DNA from: Bacillus_BD sp963787345
GTDB lineage: Bacteria; Bacillota; Bacilli; Bacillales; Cytobacillaceae
Direction of reading: 5' to 3'
NCBI GenBank assembly: GCA_963787345.1
Contig: CAWBCW010000027.1
Location: forward strand, 62,001 to 126,000
DNA: 64,000 nt
Part shown: piece by piece, positions 26,784 to 35,456 of the stretch
Numbering within the stretch: position 1 is the stretch's first letter
How the letters are laid out: every line of letters begins with the position of its first letter
Position numbers and translations under genes: made by a program
The notes under the pieces: generated by a model
Database searches by the model: none
What the model was told of the DNA's origin: nothing
What the model saw: the letters and a program-made list of their open reading frames with translations, nothing else

Positions 26784-27179
26784 TTATCTATACCTTTCCT
26801 AAGAAATTTATAAAATGGTCACTTAAACGTTTCAATAACATTATAATACAGGAGAAGGCATATCAAGAGCCATTTATCATCGTTTATTATGATTATATTA
26901 CAAATAAGAGAAGTTGATGATCTACTATCATGAAACAGAAAGAGAGTTATCATCCCTTCTTTCCATAATTGAATTTTTTAAAGGATATAAGAAGCCTCCT
27001 ATTTATTACCATAAAATAATAACTATCCAATTTTTAGATGGTACCTGACACTTACACAAAGAACCTACAAAAAAGCGCCAAACAACTTCCATTTTGGAAG
27101 CCGCCTAGCGCTTTTTTATTACCAAGATATAAGTTTACTTTTCCAGCCTTCGTAGACCTTTCCTTTAATTTGCTTGGGG
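26784..27179. other. 396-bp intergenic region ending in a terminator-like hairpin
   Basis: No gene is seen. At 27068-27119 AAAAAGCGC / GCGCTTTTTT brackets an inner CTTCC-ATTT-TGGAAG hairpin, a plausible terminator serving the amt end from the right. GGTACCTGACAC at 27038 resembles fragments of dispersed repeats. Confidence 0.45.
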
Positions 27180-28445
27180 TTAAAACGACTGTTTGGGATT
27201 CTCTGTCGTTAATACTTCAGAATACCCATAACTACCATGTTCACTCAAATCCAGTCCCATTAATTCTTCCTCTTCTGTTACACGAAGTCCATTCAATACT
27301 TTTTTCATGATTAGCAATAAGACAGAAGATGCTACAAATGCATAAGCTGCGGATACCGCAATCCCCATGGCTTGAATGCCTAGCTGCGCAAATCCTCCTC
27401 CATAAAAGAGTCCTGCTCCACCGACTGTTGCTAATTCTGGTGTCGCAAAAAATCCTGTAGATAAAGTTCCCCATACACCGGCAACGCCATGAACAGAAAG
27501 AGCAAAAATAGGATCGTCTATTTTACATTTTTCAAAGAACCGAGCACTATAGAAAACCATAATTCCTGCTATAAATCCGATGACAACCGACGCCCACGTT
27601 TCAACAAACGCACATGATGCCGTAATCGCGACGAGTCCTGCTAATGTTCCATTCAACATGGTTGGGATATCCGATTTTCCTAAGACCACCCATGAAATCA
27701 GTAAAGCACTGATCGCCCCAGCTCCTGCGGCTAAAGCTGTATTTAAAGCAACAAAGGCAAAGAATCCATCCTCTACTCCTAACGTACTGCCTGCATTGAA
27801 TCCAAACCAGCCAATAAATAAGATTAATACACCTAGAGCCGTAAAGACCTGGTTATGCCCGCTCAAGTTGTTGGCCGTTCCATTACGGTTATATTTCCCA
27901 ATCCTCGGTTTTAATAGAATAGTAGCTGCTAAAGCTGCCATTGCACCTGTTAAATGGACGACTGTTGAGCCTGCAAAATCCTGTTTTCCGTGTTCTGCTA
28001 ACCAGCCGCCACCCCAAATCCAATGAGCGATGACTGGATAGACAAGGGCTGAAAAAAGGACTGCAAATATGAGATAGACGGAAAGTTTTGCCCGTTCCGC
28101 AAAACCGCCAAACGCTATCGCTAACGAGATTCCCGCAAAGGCAAGCTGGAAAACAAAGAAAGCAGCTGTTGAATACGTGCTTCCTTCTACCTCACCGCCT
28201 GAATAGAAGAAATCTGACATTCCGACGAAAAAGCTTCCATTTTCACCAAAGATAAATCCATAACCTGCTGCCCAAAAAACAAGGGAGGCAATTCCGAATG
28301 AAAAGATCGTCTTTCCAGCAATATGCCCTGCATTTTTCATCCGTGTTGACCCTGTTTCCAGTAAAATAAATCCACCTTGCATGAAAATGACCAAAATCGC
28401 TCCTAACATAATCCAAACACTATTTAGGTAAAACAAATCTTCCAT
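27180..28445 (-). CDS. amt: ammonium transporter, Amt family
   Basis: 421 residues and eleven helices. Recognisable Amt features include MQGGFILLETGSTRMKNAG in helix 1, FFVFQLAFAGISLAIAFGG, the pore-associated HWIWGGGWL, GSTVVHLTGAMAALAA (first pore His) and ALSVHGVAGVWGTLSTGF (second pore His). It conducts ammonium across the membrane. There is no GlnK/NrgB gene next to it, unlike B. subtilis nrgAB. It is the last gene of the nitrogen cluster, 112 bp after asnO with a dispersed repeat in between. AGGAGG precedes the ATG. Confidence 0.95.
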   Translation of the reverse strand: MEDLFYLNSVWIMLGAILVIFMQGGFILLETGSTRMKNAGHIAGKTIFSFGIASLVFWAAGYGFIFGENGSFFVGMSDFFYSGGEVEGSTYSTAAFFVFQLAFAGISLAIAFGGFAERAKLSVYLIFAVLFSALVYPVIAHWIWGGGWLAEHGKQDFAGSTVVHLTGAMAALAATILLKPRIGKYNRNGTANNLSGHNQVFTALGVLILFIGWFGFNAGSTLGVEDGFFAFVALNTALAAGAGAISALLISWVVLGKSDIPTMLNGTLAGLVAITASCAFVETWASVVIGFIAGIMVFYSARFFEKCKIDDPIFALSVHGVAGVWGTLSTGFFATPELATVGGAGLFYGGGFAQLGIQAMGIAVSAAYAFVASSVLLLIMKKVLNGLRVTEEEELMGLDLSEHGSYGYSEVLTTENPKQSF

Positions 28446-28462
28446 TTTGATTCCTCCTTTTT

Positions 28463-28552
28463 TGGTAACAGGGGAAGAGTTCTCCTGTTACCCCAATTTT
28501 TACCATGTGGTCGCATTTGGTAATTTTGGTGAAACAAGAACCGTCCCCATAT
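28463..28552. repeat. dispersed intergenic repeat, copy B
   Basis: GGTAACAGGGGAA-GAG-TTCTCCTGTTACC near-perfect hairpin, CAATTTTTACCAT, then GGTGAAACAAGAACCGTCCCC. Same part order as copy A at 17263-17348. It lies between asnO and amt and may attenuate read-through. Confidence 0.55.
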
Positions 28553-28557
28553 TTCTA

Positions 28558-30408
28558 TTAATTGTCTACAATGTTAATATTGTACCGTTCTAACCAGATG
28601 TTGATTTGTGAGAGATGTGCGATAAGTTGCGGGCCGGTCATAAGCTGGCCAAACCAAGGGACTTTGAAAGAAGAGCCGTCTGAATCGATAATCTCTTTAA
28701 CCTTTTGCTTTGAAATGATTTCTAAGATTGGGGATGAATTTTTCCTGAGGATGTTTTCTAATTTATCCTTTACTAGTTTCAAATAAACGGGATGATGGGT
28801 TTTCGGATATGGGCTCTTTTTACGGTAAAGAACATCTTGAGGAAGCACTCCTTCTAACGCCTTTCGTAATAATCCCTTTTCACGGCCATCCAGCATTTTC
28901 ATGTCCCAAGGGATGTTCCAGGCATATTGTACAAGGCGATGGTCAGCGAATGGGACACGTACTTCTAGGCTTGCACCCATACTCATTCGATCTTTTCGCT
29001 CTAATAATGTCGACATAAACCAAACCATATTTAAATAGAACATTTCCCGTCGACGAGCTTCAATCGGTGTCTCTCCTTCTAATGGAGGGACTTCAGCGAT
29101 CGTTTCCTGATACCGCTCCATGACATATTCTTTTAATTGAAGCCTACGTTTCCAATGTGGAAGCAAGAGCTGCCCTCTTTCCTCTTGCGACCTTATCCAT
29201 GGAAATTCATTTCCTTGTAAAAGGTCGTCTCGATAAAACCATGGATAGCCACCGAATATCTCATCCGCACATTCTCCAGATAAAGCAACCGTAAAGTCCT
29301 GTTTGATTCTTTCACAGAACCATAATAAGGAAGAGTCTACATCCGCCATCCCAGGCAGACCTCTCACCAAAACCGCTTCATCCAAGTAATGAACTAATGT
29401 TTCTTGATCAATTACCGCTCGATGGTGGTTGGTTTTTAAATATTCCTCCATTTTGGAGATCCACGGAGCATCTTCATCTGGCTGAAACGAATTGGCTTTA
29501 AAATATTGATTATTTTGTTCATAATCGATGGAATACGTGTGAAGCTGTCCCCTGCCTTGTTTATTAAAATAATCAGCAGCAATGGCACTAATCGCACTTG
29601 AATCCACTCCACCGGACATAAAGGTACAAAGGGGCACATCGGAAACTAACTGACGTTCGATTGCATCTTTTACTAAAAACGAAACTCTTTCAATCGTTTC
29701 TTGAAGTGAATGTTGATGCTTTTCACTTTTGACATTCCAATAGCGCCATTGCTTAAAACCATTTTGGTTAAAAATGCATGCATGTGCTGGTCGAAGTTCG
29801 TGAATGCCTCTAAATACCCCATGACCAGGGGTTCGGGATGGGCCAAGGCCAAATATTTCACGAAGTCCCTCCCGATCGATTTCAGCCTTTATCTTTGGAT
29901 GAGCGAGAATCGCCTGGATTTCTGAACCAAATAGAAGACAAGCACCTTCTTGATGATAAAACAAAGGTTTCACCCCTAAGCGATCTCTTGCCATAAACAT
30001 TTGTTTCTTGACTTCATCCCAAACCGCAAAGGCAAAAATTCCATTTAAATGCTGTACACAGCTTTCTCCCCACTCAATATAAGAGGTGAGCAAGACTTCC
30101 GTATCGGAGTAGGATTGAAAAGAGTACCCCCTTTTCAATAATTCCTTCCGAATCTCTTCCGTATTATAAAGCTCTCCATTGTATACTATTGTATAAGTAC
30201 ATCCATTTTTCTCTTTCTTCATCGGCTGGGTACCGCCGACCGGATCGACAACGGCAAGACGTGCATGCCCTAATGAAGCTAGATGCGAGCTCCATATATT
30301 TAAAGCATCTGGACCTCGCTTCGATAAGGTTTCTGTCATTTTTTTCATAACGGATATATGTTGTATCAAATCCTGTTGCCAATCAATCCAACCTGCGATT
30401 CCGCACAT
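28558..30408 (-). CDS. asnO: asparagine synthase (glutamine-hydrolysing), AsnO type
   Basis: 616 residues. The N-terminal Ntn amidotransferase has catalytic Cys2 (MCGIAGW), KRGPDALN and YNGELYN. The C-terminal synthetase domain has the PP-loop CTFMSGGVDSSA binding ATP, plus GECADEIFGG. It converts aspartate, glutamine and ATP to asparagine. The sequence is very close to the B. subtilis AsnO form, whose loss affects sporulation, rather than AsnB. It lies 47 bp after glnA on the same strand, fitting a glutamine-utilising cluster. Confidence 0.95.
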   Translation of the reverse strand: MCGIAGWIDWQQDLIQHISVMKKMTETLSKRGPDALNIWSSHLASLGHARLAVVDPVGGTQPMKKEKNGCTYTIVYNGELYNTEEIRKELLKRGYSFQSYSDTEVLLTSYIEWGESCVQHLNGIFAFAVWDEVKKQMFMARDRLGVKPLFYHQEGACLLFGSEIQAILAHPKIKAEIDREGLREIFGLGPSRTPGHGVFRGIHELRPAHACIFNQNGFKQWRYWNVKSEKHQHSLQETIERVSFLVKDAIERQLVSDVPLCTFMSGGVDSSAISAIAADYFNKQGRGQLHTYSIDYEQNNQYFKANSFQPDEDAPWISKMEEYLKTNHHRAVIDQETLVHYLDEAVLVRGLPGMADVDSSLLWFCERIKQDFTVALSGECADEIFGGYPWFYRDDLLQGNEFPWIRSQEERGQLLLPHWKRRLQLKEYVMERYQETIAEVPPLEGETPIEARRREMFYLNMVWFMSTLLERKDRMSMGASLEVRVPFADHRLVQYAWNIPWDMKMLDGREKGLLRKALEGVLPQDVLYRKKSPYPKTHHPVYLKLVKDKLENILRKNSSPILEIISKQKVKEIIDSDGSSFKVPWFGQLMTGPQLIAHLSQINIWLERYNINIVDN

Positions 30409-30455
30409 TATTCATCACTCTTTCTTTTATATTTTTTCAAAGATACCGTTTCTCT

Positions 30456-31781
30456 TTAATACTGTGTTAAATATTGCTCCCTTTCCCATGGATGTACTTG
30501 AGTACGGAATAAATCATATTCAATTGTTTTTGCCTCTACAAAGCGCCCGCATAAATGACCTCCTAAAGCATTCATGATGATTTCATTGCTTTTAAACAAT
30601 TCAAGAGCTTGTGACAATGTAGATGGCAAATCAATAATGCCGTTTTTCTCACGCTCAACTTTAGACATCACATAAATATTTTGGTCTATTGGTTCTGGGG
30701 CCGTTACGTTATTTTTAATCCCATCTAATCCGGCAGCTAGGAGGACTGCCATCGCTAAATAAGGATTTGCAGAAGGGTCCACACTACGAACTTCTATGCG
30801 AGTGCTCAGGCCCCGTGAAGCTGGAATCCGAATAAGCGGGCTTCTGTTTCTTGCCGACCATGCTACATAACACGGTGCCTCATACCCTGGAACTAATCTT
30901 TTATAAGAATTAACCGTTGGATTTGTAATGGCTGTGAAACTTGGGGCATGTTTTAAAATTCCGGCTAAAAAACTTCTCGCCGTATCACTTAGTTCCAGCA
31001 TCCCATTCCGATCATAAAACACATTTTGTTCTCCTTTAAATAAACTTAAATTACAGTGCATTCCTGAACCATTTATGCCAAACAATGGCTTTGGCATAAA
31101 GGTTGCTAGCAATCCATGTTTACGGGCAATCGTTTTTACGACTAATTTAAACGTTTGAATATCGTCGCAAGCCTTAATCGCCGATTGATATTTAAAGTCG
31201 ATTTCATGCTGACCTGGGGCAACCTCATGATGGGATGCCTCAATGTCAAACCCCATTTCTTCTAATTCCAAAACAATATCACGTCTGCAGTTCTCCCCAA
31301 GATCGGTTGGTGCAAGGTCAAAATAACCGCCATGATCATTCAATTCTAGTGTTGGTTCCCCTTTTTCATCTAGTTTGAATAGGAAAAATTCTGGTTCAGG
31401 TCCAACGTTGAAATGGGTAAACCCAAGTTCCTCCATTTCTTTTAATACCCTTTTCAGATTATTACGAGGATCTCCTTCAAATGGAGTTCCATCAGGATGA
31501 TAGATATCACAAATGAATCTCGCTACCTTTCCTTTTTCTGCTGTCCACGGAAAAATCATGAACGTATCTATATCTGGGTATAAATACATATCTGATTCTT
31601 CAATTCGTACAAAACCCTCGATCGATGATCCATCAAACATTATCTTATTGTCTAAAGCTTTCGGTAACTGACTAACAGGAATCTCCACATTTTTAATCGT
31701 TCCAAATAAATCGGTAAATTGTAACCGAATATAACGAACATTTTCTTCTTGTACCAATTTCACGATTCTGTCTTTATTCAT
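30456..31781 (-). CDS. glnA: glutamine synthetase, type I
   Basis: 441 residues. Family motifs are KIMFDGSSIEGF (N-terminal), GPEPEFFLF with metal-binding Glu, GQHEIDFKY, the ATP-site NPTVNSYKRLVPGYEAP and RIPASRG. The adenylylation region seen in enterobacteria is absent, as in Bacillus GSI-alpha; Arg62 of the FVRIEESD segment corresponds to the feedback-inhibition residue. It condenses glutamate and ammonium. Not linked to glnR here, so this may be a second glnA copy. It lies between dapF and asnO in the cluster. Confidence 0.96.
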   Translation of the reverse strand: MNKDRIVKLVQEENVRYIRLQFTDLFGTIKNVEIPVSQLPKALDNKIMFDGSSIEGFVRIEESDMYLYPDIDTFMIFPWTAEKGKVARFICDIYHPDGTPFEGDPRNNLKRVLKEMEELGFTHFNVGPEPEFFLFKLDEKGEPTLELNDHGGYFDLAPTDLGENCRRDIVLELEEMGFDIEASHHEVAPGQHEIDFKYQSAIKACDDIQTFKLVVKTIARKHGLLATFMPKPLFGINGSGMHCNLSLFKGEQNVFYDRNGMLELSDTARSFLAGILKHAPSFTAITNPTVNSYKRLVPGYEAPCYVAWSARNRSPLIRIPASRGLSTRIEVRSVDPSANPYLAMAVLLAAGLDGIKNNVTAPEPIDQNIYVMSKVEREKNGIIDLPSTLSQALELFKSNEIIMNALGGHLCGRFVEAKTIEYDLFRTQVHPWEREQYLTQY

Positions 31782-31812
31782 CTCTCATCTCTCCCTAACT
31801 TTTTTAAAAGAT

Positions 31813-32676
31813 TTAATTATTTAATTCACCATGACAGATATAGGCAGCTTCTCCTCTTTTCCAGACATGACCTTGTTCATCCCATCTTATTGTCAAATCT
31901 CCCCCTGGAAGATGAACGGTTATAGGTTTATGTTTATCGAGGTATTCATTCATCGTAGCAGCAACGACTGCAGCACAAGCACCTGTACCGCATGCCATTG
32001 TAATTCCTGACCCTCTTTCCCATACTCGATAATCAATCTCCTGACGCCCTTTAATTTCAACAATTCCTACGTTTACCCGATCAGGGAATAAAGTCGAATA
32101 TTCGATGACAGGTCCTATTTTCTCTAACGGAACGGCATTTACCTCATCGACAAAGATGATCGCATGTGGATTCCCCATCGAGACGCAAGTCAGATGATAC
32201 TGATCTTCACCGAAGGTATAGGGTTCGTTAATGACTGCAATGAATGGGTCCCCTTCCATTGGAATCATTCCTTTTAACAATTTCGGCTCTCCCATATCCA
32301 CGTTAACGTATTGAACCGATTGTTTAAGATCGGGTCTCACCTCTACCTCAACGCTAACAACTCCTCCCAATGTTTCAATCGTAAAGCGAGGTTTAGCTGC
32401 ATACATGTGATCAAATACATACTTTGCCACACAGCGTAGTCCATTTCCGCAATTCTTCGCTTCAGAACCATCCTCATTAAAGATTCTCATTTTAAAATCA
32501 GCAACCTGAGAAGGACAAATGAGAATAATGCCATCAGAGCCAATTCCAAAGTTTTTGTCCGAGGTTTTTCTTGATAGTTCCGAATACTTATGTTCCTCTA
32601 GCACATTACTTGGATCATCCAATTGATTGAAAATAACATAGTTATTACCCAATCCATGCATTTTCGTAAAATTCAT
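31813..32676 (-). CDS. dapF: diaminopimelate epimerase
   Basis: 287 residues. The start MNFTKMHGLGNNYVIF is the family signature. The catalytic cysteines are in NCGNGLRCVAK (general base/acid thiol 1) and MACGTGACAAV (thiol 2). It interconverts LL- and meso-diaminopimelate for lysine and peptidoglycan. Its start lies 15 bp after the stop of the dapL-like aminotransferase gene, so the two last steps of a DAP route are coupled. Confidence 0.95.
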   Translation of the reverse strand: MNFTKMHGLGNNYVIFNQLDDPSNVLEEHKYSELSRKTSDKNFGIGSDGIILICPSQVADFKMRIFNEDGSEAKNCGNGLRCVAKYVFDHMYAAKPRFTIETLGGVVSVEVEVRPDLKQSVQYVNVDMGEPKLLKGMIPMEGDPFIAVINEPYTFGEDQYHLTCVSMGNPHAIIFVDEVNAVPLEKIGPVIEYSTLFPDRVNVGIVEIKGRQEIDYRVWERGSGITMACGTGACAAVVAATMNEYLDKHKPITVHLPGGDLTIRWDEQGHVWKRGEAAYICHGELNN

Positions 32677-32691
32677 CTCACCATTCCCCCT

Positions 32692-33934
32692 TTAAAAGAT
32701 GAATTTGGAAGTAGAAAGCCTTGCTCTTATCTCTTCAAAGATTTGCTGTTCCTCATGGAGTCCGTCAGCCTGAAACGTAACGGAAAATCGTACATATGGG
32801 TCGTTATCATCCCATGGAACCGTTGAAATTAAATGCTCTTTAATTAAATACTGGCTGAAATCTTCTGCAGAATGAAATACCGGGCCGTTTTCAACTGCTC
32901 TTGGAATCCTTGTATATAAGAAAAAGGATCCTTTTGGTTTGTTGGCATGGAATCCATACTCTCGCAAAATCGTCGCTAATGAATCATGGCGTCGGGAGTA
33001 TTTCTCTGCCGTTTGTTCTGTTAATTCAGGGTGTGATAAAGCATAAGCTGCTGCCTTTTGAATCGGAATAAATTGCCCCGAATCACAATTATCCTTTACC
33101 GCTGCAAAGGCGGATACAAGCTTGGCATTCCCCGCGATGAAACCAATCCGCCACCCGGTCATATTGAATGATTTTGATAGAGAATGTAGCTCTATGCCCA
33201 CCTCTTTCGCTCCGGGGACAGATAAGAAACTAAGCGGTTTTTCATCATCGAATACGAGTGCAGCATAAGCAGCATCATGAACAACAATCAGTTCATGTTT
33301 TTTCGCAAAATGGACAATCTCTTCAAAAAAGTCTCGATTGGCAACTGCACCTGTTGGATTGTTCGGATAGTTTAAGTAGAGTAATTTAGCCTTTTTCAAG
33401 ACACTAGAGGACAATAAATCTAGTTTTGGAAGAAAGGAATTTTCCTCCAAAAGGGGTAATTGTACAACTTCTCCGCCTAAATATTTCGTATGTGTACCTA
33501 AGACTGGATAGTTTGGTGACGGCATGATTGTAATATCTCCGGGATTGATAAAGGCAGTTGGAATCATGGCCAATGCTGATTTCGAACCAATTACATGATT
33601 GATCTCCGTTTTCAGGATCAAGGCCCTCTACTCCAAATACATCTTTCATATAAGACACTGCGGCTTGCTGAAACTCTAGTATTCCATTATCCGCATAAAA
33701 GCGATTTTCCGTTCTTTTTGCTTCTTCTGCTAATTTTCTAACAATCCTTTCATCCGCCATCGTATCCGGTTCACCAACACCCAAATCGATTAAGGTTTTC
33801 TCCGGATTCCTTTTTAGTGCTTCCCTCTTTGCCCTTTTTATTTTTTCAAATTTATAGATTTCATCCTTTAAACCAAATTGTGATCCACCGATTCGGTCTG
33901 CAAATAGTTGTTGGATATAACCCATTTCGATCAT
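32692..33934 (-). pseudogene. dapL: LL-diaminopimelate aminotransferase-like (class I/II PLP enzyme), one +1 frameshift
   Basis: Two frames join to a 413-residue aminotransferase: MIEMGYIQQLFADRIGG ... DLGVGEPDTMAD ... GLDPE, then TEINHVIGSKSALAMIP to the end. The PLP lysine is in HSLSKSFNMTGWRIGF, with Asp in VVHDAAYAALVF and the carboxylate-binding Arg near YVRFSVTF. The frame is lost at an A-run (plus T-run 33609-33612); removing one base restores it, and the length is 3n+1. The GVGEPD start and the adjacent dapF support a DapL role making LL-DAP directly from tetrahydrodipicolinate. A PatA-like role is possible. It may be intact in nature. Confidence 0.75.
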
Positions 33935-33952
33935 CTCAATTCCCCCATACTT

Positions 33953-35431
33953 TCAAGAGCTCTTGCCCATAATATAATCATGGCACTCTGTAGCCGCTTC
34001 TTTTCCTTCCTGAATTGCCCAAACAATCAGACTCGCTCCCGTTCGAGCATCCCCTGCAGTAAAAATACCTTCTTCATCTGTGTGATGTGCCCCTCTTTTT
34101 ACCGAGATCGTAGAACGTTGATTCACCGTTATATTCGTGTTGTTGAACATTTCTGTTTCAGGCCCTTCAAACCCGATTGCCAGTAAAACCAATTGAGCTG
34201 GCCAATTTTTTTCTGTTCCAGGAACGGCTTCTCTTATTTTTTGTCCTTTTTCATTGAAGCTAGTTTTAACGTTCGCACTATTGACTCTCGCTACATTCCC
34301 ATTATTATCAGGAATAAATTCAAGTACTGTTGTTGCAAACTCTCTTGGATCTTGCCCAAATACAATAGCAGCCTCTTCCTGGCCCGTATCCACTTTATGA
34401 ATAATGGGATATTGCGGCCATGGGTTGTCATCAGACCGTTCATTTGGACGAACTGGATAAACATCAAACTGGACAAGACTTTTACAGTTTTGACGGATGG
34501 CAGTAGAAACACAGTCTGTAGCTGTATCTCCACCTCCAATTACGATGACATCCTTCCCTTCTGCTGAGATGAAATTCCCGTCAGCATAATTAGAATCAAG
34601 AAGGCTTTTCGTATTTACATGTAAGTAATCCATCGCATAGTGGATTCCACTAAGCTCCCTTCCTGGAACATTTAAATCCCGTGGCCTGGTAGCACCGATA
34701 CAAAGGACAACCGCATCATTTTCTAAACGCAATTGGTCCATCGAAATATGCTTTCCTACTTCTGTATTAGGGACAAATATAATTCCTTCTTCTTTCAATA
34801 ATTGGATTCTACGATCCACAACCTGTTGTTCAATTTTCATTTTCGGAATTCCGTATGTTAACAACCCACCGACCCGATCAGCACGTTCGAAAACAGTCAC
34901 CGTATGTCCATATTGATTTAATAGGGATGCACAGGCGAGTCCAGCAGGTCCAGAGCCGACAATCGCTACATTTTTACCTGTTCGTTGTACAGGTATTTGA
35001 GGACTGACCCACCCTTCTGCAAACGCCTTATCAATAATGGCACGTTCTATTGTTTTGATTGTGACCGAATCATTCACAAGCGAGGCGACACATCCCCCTT
35101 CACAAGGTGCCGGACAGGCGCGACCCGTAAATTCCGGGAAAGGATTTGTCCTGCTTAGACGTTCATATGCCTCCTTCCATTTTCCCTTATAAACGAGATC
35201 ATTCCATTCAGGAATTAAGTTATAAATCGGGCATCCTGTCGTCATTCCTGCTAGCTCGCTGCCATGTTGACAAAACGGAACAGCGCAATCCATACAGCGT
35301 GATGCCTGCCTCTGTAAAACCGGTTCTGAAGGAAGTTTCGCAATTTCTTGCCAATCTTTAACCCTTTCTAACGGATCACGATATCGTACCGAACTCCTTC
35401 CATAGTCGATAAACCCGGTTATGTTTCCCAT
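33953..35431 (-). CDS. gltB: glutamate synthase [NADPH] small subunit
   Basis: 492 residues. The N-terminal iron-sulfur region contains CMDCAVPFCQHG, GCPIYNLIPEWN and ACPAPCEGGC. The FAD dinucleotide motif is GSGPAGLACA and the NADPH motif is GGGDTATDCVS; the C-terminus has TAGDARTGASLIVWAI. It passes electrons from NADPH to the large subunit. Intact, 25 bp downstream of gltA. Nomenclature follows B. subtilis, where GltB is the small subunit. Confidence 0.96.
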   Translation of the reverse strand: MGNITGFIDYGRSSVRYRDPLERVKDWQEIAKLPSEPVLQRQASRCMDCAVPFCQHGSELAGMTTGCPIYNLIPEWNDLVYKGKWKEAYERLSRTNPFPEFTGRACPAPCEGGCVASLVNDSVTIKTIERAIIDKAFAEGWVSPQIPVQRTGKNVAIVGSGPAGLACASLLNQYGHTVTVFERADRVGGLLTYGIPKMKIEQQVVDRRIQLLKEEGIIFVPNTEVGKHISMDQLRLENDAVVLCIGATRPRDLNVPGRELSGIHYAMDYLHVNTKSLLDSNYADGNFISAEGKDVIVIGGGDTATDCVSTAIRQNCKSLVQFDVYPVRPNERSDDNPWPQYPIIHKVDTGQEEAAIVFGQDPREFATTVLEFIPDNNGNVARVNSANVKTSFNEKGQKIREAVPGTEKNWPAQLVLLAIGFEGPETEMFNNTNITVNQRSTISVKRGAHHTDEEGIFTAGDARTGASLIVWAIQEGKEAATECHDYIMGKSS

Positions 35432-35456
35432 CTATCAAACCTCCAATCTAATTTTT

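Noticed and set aside
28463..28552. TnrA/GlnR operator before amt
   Set aside because: The dyad here is the hairpin of a dispersed repeat and does not match the TGTNA-7-TNACA pattern.
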